A DNA stretch of 64,000 nucleotides, from positions 52,494 through 116,493 of the forward strand of contig CAOKET010000001.1 of assembly GCA_948467605.1 (NCBI GenBank), in the 5' to 3' direction. This document shows, in pieces, positions 60,210-64,000 of this stretch; position 1 is the stretch's first letter; every line of letters starts with the position of its first letter. Below the pieces are notes generated by a model that worked only from the letters and a program-made list of their open reading frames with translations, was not told where the DNA came from and did no database searches. The stretch comes from an uncultured Mycoplasmatota bacterium (lineage in GTDB: Bacteria; Bacillota_I; Bacilli_A; RF39; UBA660). The position numbers and the translations under genes were made by a program.

Positions 60210-60644
60210 ATGGAGATTTTAAATAGAAAAGCAAGATTTGATTATGAAATTATAGACACTTATGAAACTGGTATTGTACTTACTGGTACAGAGATTAAAT
60301 CTATAAGAAATGGTAAGTGTAATTTGAAAGATAGTTATGGTATCATTAGAAATAATGAAGTTTTCTTAATAAATATGTTTATTAATTATTATGAAGAAGG
60401 TAATAGATTTAATCATAACGAAACTAGGTCTAGAAAATTATTACTACATAAAAAGGAAATATCAAAGCTAAAATCTTATATAGATTTAGATGGTTATACT
60501 TTAGTACCTTTAAAACTTTATTTTAAAAATAATATTGCTAAAATATTACTTGGTGTTGGTAAAGGTAAAAAGAATTATGATAAAAGAGAAACTATAAAAC
60601 AAAGAGATATAGATAGACAATTAAAAAAAATGAATAAGTATTAA
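60210..60644 (+). CDS. smpB: SsrA-binding protein SmpB
   Basis: Carries tmRNA to stalled ribosomes. It has 144 residues with [38 protein letters not shown] and a basic tail [17 protein letters not shown]. It begins 12 bp after rnr and ends 24 bp before the tmRNA, the usual Firmicutes order. Confidence 0.97.
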   Translation: MEILNRKARFDYEIIDTYETGIVLTGTEIKSIRNGKCNLKDSYGIIRNNEVFLINMFINYYEEGNRFNHNETRSRKLLLHKKEISKLKSYIDLDGYTLVPLKLYFKNNIAKILLGVGKGKKNYDKRETIKQRDIDRQLKKMNKY

Positions 60645-60650
60645 TATTTG

Positions 60651-60659
60651 TGATATAAT
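60651..60659 (+). promoter_or_regulatory. ssrA promoter (extended -10)
   Basis: TGATATAAT ends 8 bases before the tmRNA 5' end, the expected spacing for the transcription start. Confidence 0.7.
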
Positions 60660-60667
60660 ACTTTCAT

Positions 60668-61010
60668 GGGGCTGATATGGTTTCGACGTAAATAGTCAAG
60701 CATAGATGGCAAGTCGTAAGGTATGCGTAAAATCCAAATTAAATATAACTGGAAACAGAAACGAATTAGCTTTCGCGTAATAATTTTGGCTTAAGCGCTT
60801 CTTTTATACTTTAGTCTACGAGGTATTTAAGAGGCTCATTTTAGTAGACTATATTATATTTTTGCCCATAAGTATAATGAATATTAGGGCTAACTAATGT
60901 CAGCAGTTGTCAATTGATGGGGCATTAGCAAAATTATTAATTGACTAAACTTGTAGAGGTTTATGTATTGCTATTTTCGGACAGGGGTTCAATTCCCCTC
61001 AGCTCCACCA
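60668..61010 (+). ncRNA. ssrA: Transfer-messenger RNA (tmRNA)
   Basis: Rescues stalled ribosomes. The 5' end GGGGCTG pairs with CAGCTCC at the 3' end (one G-U), followed by an encoded CCA (61008-61010). The T arm is GACAGGGGTTCAATTCCCC-like, and GGTTTCGAC is the D-loop/TTCGAC motif. The tag reading frame most likely starts at GGA 60751 and reads GNRNELAFA, ending at TAA 60778-60780 followed by another TAA. AFA at the end recalls Mollicutes tags. The 343 bases are a normal tmRNA size. It follows smpB. Confidence 0.95.
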
Positions 61011-61045
61011 TTAGATAAAATCGTCGCACCGAGCGATGTTTATAT

Positions 61046-61078
61046 AAGTCAATCTGAATGTGATTGATTTTTTCTTTT
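61046..61078 (+). terminator. Terminator downstream of ssrA
   Basis: AAGTCAATC (61047-61055 region) and GATTGATTT (61062-61070) form a stem followed by TTTTTCTTTTT. Confidence 0.7.
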
Positions 61079-61221
61079 TCAGTTAGTAAATACATAAGCA
61101 AGCAACGTGGTATAACCCCCTCAACAGGTTTCTATCATTATTTTTCAATTTCAGAATGACTTACACAGGTAATTTTGGTATAATATTTATAGTTAAAACT
61201 TAATGAAATGAGGTGCTACTC

Positions 61222-62117
61222 ATGAATATTGAAAATATGCAAAAAGTATTGTTAGAATGTTACTCAAAAAATTTATGCTATCCTAAAGTTCAAGAAGGTT
61301 GGAGTGAATTTAATAAATGCTTTGGTATGTGTGCAATAACATCTCTAGTCATTAATGATTATTTTGGTGGAGACATTTGTAAAATTCATGTGGATGGAAT
61401 TTGTCATTATTTTAATTTAGTAGAAGATAAAATTATAGATTTAACTTCAAGCCAGTTTAATCATGAAATAGATTATAAAGATTATCAAATTGTAGATAGA
61501 CAAAAACTATTAACTGATGATACAAAGAATAGATATAACATATTAAAAACAAGATTAATAAAAAGGTTATTAGAACTGGTTGATGAAAAAGTATACTGTT
61601 GTAAATCTTGTGATAAATTAGTTGATAAGTTTCCTAATAATGCAACAGTATTTCTAGGTAAAGATCAGACAATCGTTTTAGTTGGAGAAGCTCCTGCTAA
61701 TAATGGGTGGAGAAAAAGCCATAGTGTGATATAAATGGCAAAGTATTACCTAGTGGAGTTGTATTACAAAAATTATTTTGTATTATTAATAAAAATATTT
61801 TTGAAACTACTTTTTTAGAATCAGTTAAATGTTATCCTTTGATACGAAAAAACTTAAAAATTTGTTCTAGTAATTGTAAGAATATTATGCTAGAACAACT
61901 AAGAATATTAAATCCTAAATTGATTATTACTTTAGGAGAATTTTCAACAAGAAATATACTAAATTTTAAATTTAATAAGTTTGCAGATGTAGTTGGTAAC
62001 ATATATGAAGTTAATGGTTATAAAATATTACCTATATACCATCCTAGCCCAGTATCTCCAAAAAGTTATAAAGGTAATATACCTATACTTAAAAAATTAA
62101 AAGAAACACATATTTGA
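61222..62117 (+). pseudogene. YunG-like / uracil-DNA glycosylase-like fusion, frameshifted
   Basis: The ATG at 61222 (GAGGTG site) opens a domain like YunG: KCFGMCAITSLVINDYFGG, ICHYFNL and IDLTSSQF give Cys, His and Asp of a papain-like fold. After a CxxC-type stretch (CCKSCDKLV) the sequence becomes UDG-superfamily-like: VLVGEAPANNGWRK, then a stop at 61732. One frame over it continues NGKVLPSGVVLQKLF, ESVKCYPLIRK, LNPKLIITLGEFSTRN and IYHPSPVSP (the HPS motif) to 62117. One missing base near 61726 explains the break. If repaired it is a single 298-residue protein. Confidence 0.65.
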
Positions 62118-62135
62118 AAGGGGGATTATTGAACT

Positions 62136-63167
62136 ATGGAAGAAAGCAAAAATTTAATAATTAGAAGTAGCACAGAAGAATTTTTAACGTTTAAAATTCA
62201 AGAAGGTGATAAAGGAATCCAAGTTAGATATGATAAGGACACTTTATGGATGACTCAAAAAGCAATGTCAGAACTTTTTGATACAGGTATTGATAACATA
62301 AACGTTCATTTAAAAAACATATTTGACTCTAACGAATTAGATAAAACTTCAACTATTGAAGAAAATTCAATAGTTCAAAAAGAAGGAAATAGAAACGTAA
62401 CAAGAAAAGTGTTGTTTTACAATTTAGATGTTATTATTTCGGTTGGCTATAGAGTTAATTCTTTAAGAGCAACACAATTTAGAAGGTGGGCAACTAATAT
62501 TTTAAAAACATTTACTATACAAGGTTATGTTCTTGATAAAGATCGAATGAAGAATGGAACATTCTTAAATAAAGATTACTTTGAAAAATTATTAGAAGAA
62601 ATCAGGGAAATAAGACTATCTGAAAGAAGGTTTTATCAAAAAATAACTGATATATATGCTACTAGTTTAGACTATGATAATAAATCACCACTGACAATAT
62701 CATTTTTTAAGAAAGTGCAAAATAAAATGCATTATGCTGTTGCTCATCAAACGGCAGCAGAGATTATTTATAATCGCGCCAATTCCACTAAAGAAAATAT
62801 GAATTTGACTTCCTGGAAGAATAGTCCTAATGGTAAGATTATGGAATCTGATGTTGTGATTGCAAAAAACTATCTAACAAAAAATGAATTAAAAGATTTA
62901 GAAAGAATAGTCAATGCATTCCTAGATTTCGCTGAGAGCCGTGCAGAAAGACATATACCAATGACAATGGAAGATTGGAGTAAAATATTAGATAAATATT
63001 TATTGTTAGATGAAAGAGATATTTTAACTAATGCGGGTAAGATATCTCATGAACTGGCTGAAGAAAAAGCGTTATTAGAGTTTGAAAAATATCGAGTGAT
63101 TCAGGATAAAAAGTTTGAATCTGATTTTGATAAATTTCTTATAGAAGCAAATCAAGATAACAATTAA
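62136..63167 (+). CDS. RhuM family protein
   Basis: A 343-residue protein of the virulence RhuM family found in pathogenicity islands and mobile elements; its biochemical role is unsettled. It shows VRYDKDTLWMTQKAMSELF, HLKNIFDSNEL, YNLDVIISVGYRVNSLRATQ then FRRWATNILKTFTIQGY, and the C-terminal KNYLTKNELKDLERIVNAF. It is full length and undamaged. GGGGGAT lies 17 bases upstream, rather far from the ATG. It follows the broken YunG/UDG gene by 18 bp. Confidence 0.88.
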   Translation: MEESKNLIIRSSTEEFLTFKIQEGDKGIQVRYDKDTLWMTQKAMSELFDTGIDNINVHLKNIFDSNELDKTSTIEENSIVQKEGNRNVTRKVLFYNLDVIISVGYRVNSLRATQFRRWATNILKTFTIQGYVLDKDRMKNGTFLNKDYFEKLLEEIREIRLSERRFYQKITDIYATSLDYDNKSPLTISFFKKVQNKMHYAVAHQTAAEIIYNRANSTKENMNLTSWKNSPNGKIMESDVVIAKNYLTKNELKDLERIVNAFLDFAESRAERHIPMTMEDWSKILDKYLLLDERDILTNAGKISHELAEEKALLEFEKYRVIQDKKFESDFDKFLIEANQDNN

Positions 63168-63241
63168 TTATTTTTCGCATACGTGTATCGTTATGGCACC
63201 ATTTGGAAATCTGTTCGAACTATTCGAACTTTTAGATATAG

Positions 63242-63268
63242 AATCAATTCGATTGAATTGGTTTTTTT
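63242..63268 (+). terminator. Terminator after rhuM
   Basis: AATCAATTC, loop GATT, GAATTGGTT (one wobble pair), then a T-run. Two TTCGAAC repeats (63214-63229) lie just before it. Confidence 0.7.
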
Positions 63269-63306
63269 CTGTTTTTGGAAAGAAATCATAGGAAAGGTTG
63301 GTGTCT

Positions 63307-63582
63307 ATGATTAATGTAATCAAAAAGGAAATTGATATGGAGGAATCTTTAAAGAAACGATTAGAGATTATATGTGATTTTTGTAATACTACTCCAACTA
63401 TTATAAATGGTAGTATAAGAAAGATTGATAAGACTAATTTAAACTATATTGAGCCTCATAGAATTATTATCAATAATGTAATATTTCTTGCTTTTAATTA
63501 TTTTAGTGAAATCTATATCAATAATTTAAGCAAGAAGATTAAAATATCAGAATTAGAAAACTACATAAAAACTATGAATTAA
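63307..63582 (+). CDS. Small hypothetical protein
   Basis: A 91-residue protein I do not recognise, beginning MINVIKKEIDMEESLKKRLE, with two Cys in the first third and a hydrophobic stretch (IIINNVIFLAFNYFSEIYI). The ATG at 63307 follows AGGTTGGTG; an in-frame TTG at 63298 is possible. It is closed by a terminator at 63663-63708. Confidence 0.55.
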   Translation: MINVIKKEIDMEESLKKRLEIICDFCNTTPTIINGSIRKIDKTNLNYIEPHRIIINNVIFLAFNYFSEIYINNLSKKIKISELENYIKTMN

Positions 63583-63662
63583 TGCTTATTCCCTACAAAT
63601 TGGTAATAGACAAAATAAGAAAAATGTTGTATTATGTAATTGATTTACAGAAGACTTATTTT

Positions 63663-63708
63663 GAGAAGTAAAAGTATTAGTTTGTAGTACCTTTACTTCT
63701 CTTTTTTT
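63663..63708 (+). terminator. Terminator before the recombinase
   Basis: GAGAAGTAAAAGTA (63663-63676) and TACCTTTACTTCTC (63688-63701) form a 14-bp stem with one mismatch, then seven T. Confidence 0.85.
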
Positions 63709-63739
63709 GAAAAATTAAGAAAATGGAGATGATAATTTG

Positions 63740-64000
<261 letters not shown>

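Noticed and set aside
61002..63202. CACCATT after the tmRNA and again at 63197 as attachment-site repeats
   Set aside because: Only seven bases match exactly and the flanks differ; too short to claim as an att pair.
63213..63229. GTTCGAAC-type repeats as a tRNA fragment
   Set aside because: No acceptor, D or anticodon arm fits around them; more likely part of the intergenic structure.

Overview
The window is AT-rich bacterial DNA with a low-GC Firmicutes (Bacilli) character. It has the secY-adk-map-infA-rpmJ-rpsM-rpsK-rpoA-rplQ order, the eno-secG-rnr-smpB-ssrA order, purine-rich AGGAGG or GGTGAT ribosome binding sites, and many promoters with an extended -10 box (TGnTATAAT). TGA is used as a stop (for example adk) and an RF2 gene with its programmed frameshift is present, so the code is table 11, not the Mycoplasma code. 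A divergent tmRNA tag ending in AFA, many orphan small proteins and a GerQ spore-coat homologue suggest an uncultured gut-type Bacilli lineage, possibly RF39/Erysipelotrichia-like. That placement is inference.

Layout. 1-4.7 kb: end of the spc/alpha ribosomal protein operon. 4.8-20.9 kb: an orphan amidoligase-like protein, an SDR enzyme, dxs (the only long minus-strand gene here), clpC, a transglutaminase-like protein, gltX, cysS, a YugP-type protease, hpf and secA. 20.9-26.1 kb: a decayed mobile element lying between secA and prfB, which are neighbours in many Firmicutes. It holds a KilA-N gene, a tyrosine integrase, a membrane protein and a NUDIX gene, all broken, plus one intact Fic gene with its own consensus promoter and an operator-like palindrome. 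26.2-34.4 kb: prfB with a classical +1 frameshift site, orphan genes, a prepilin-like protein, parA-parB, mscS, DUF951, an AbgT-type transporter and ychF. 34.7-49.3 kb: rpoB-rpoC, a Fic-GNAT-glutamine amidotransferase cluster, a pilin-like protein, and the str operon (rpsL-rpsG-fusA-tuf). 49.4-52.1 kb: an HD-GYP-like protein and its partner, then lemA-like and gerQ on the minus strand. 52.3-61.0 kb: eno, a two-gene surface operon (membrane-anchored cadherin-like protein plus secreted M6 protease with dockerin), secG, rnr, smpB and ssrA.

61.0-64.0 kb: directly after the ssrA 3' end the content changes to accessory genes: a frameshifted YunG/uracil-DNA-glycosylase-like fusion, RhuM, a small protein and a frameshifted serine recombinase that runs off the window. 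ssrA is a well-known integration site, so this is probably the left part of an integrated element.

All frameshifts and stops I could find (about nine lesions) fall in accessory or hypothetical genes. None falls in the roughly 35 housekeeping genes, which argues for real gene decay more than for poor sequence quality. The most interesting material is the dockerin protease with its coupled membrane protein, the amidoligase-like and transglutaminase-like orphans, the conserved Fic gene inside the dying element, and gerQ.
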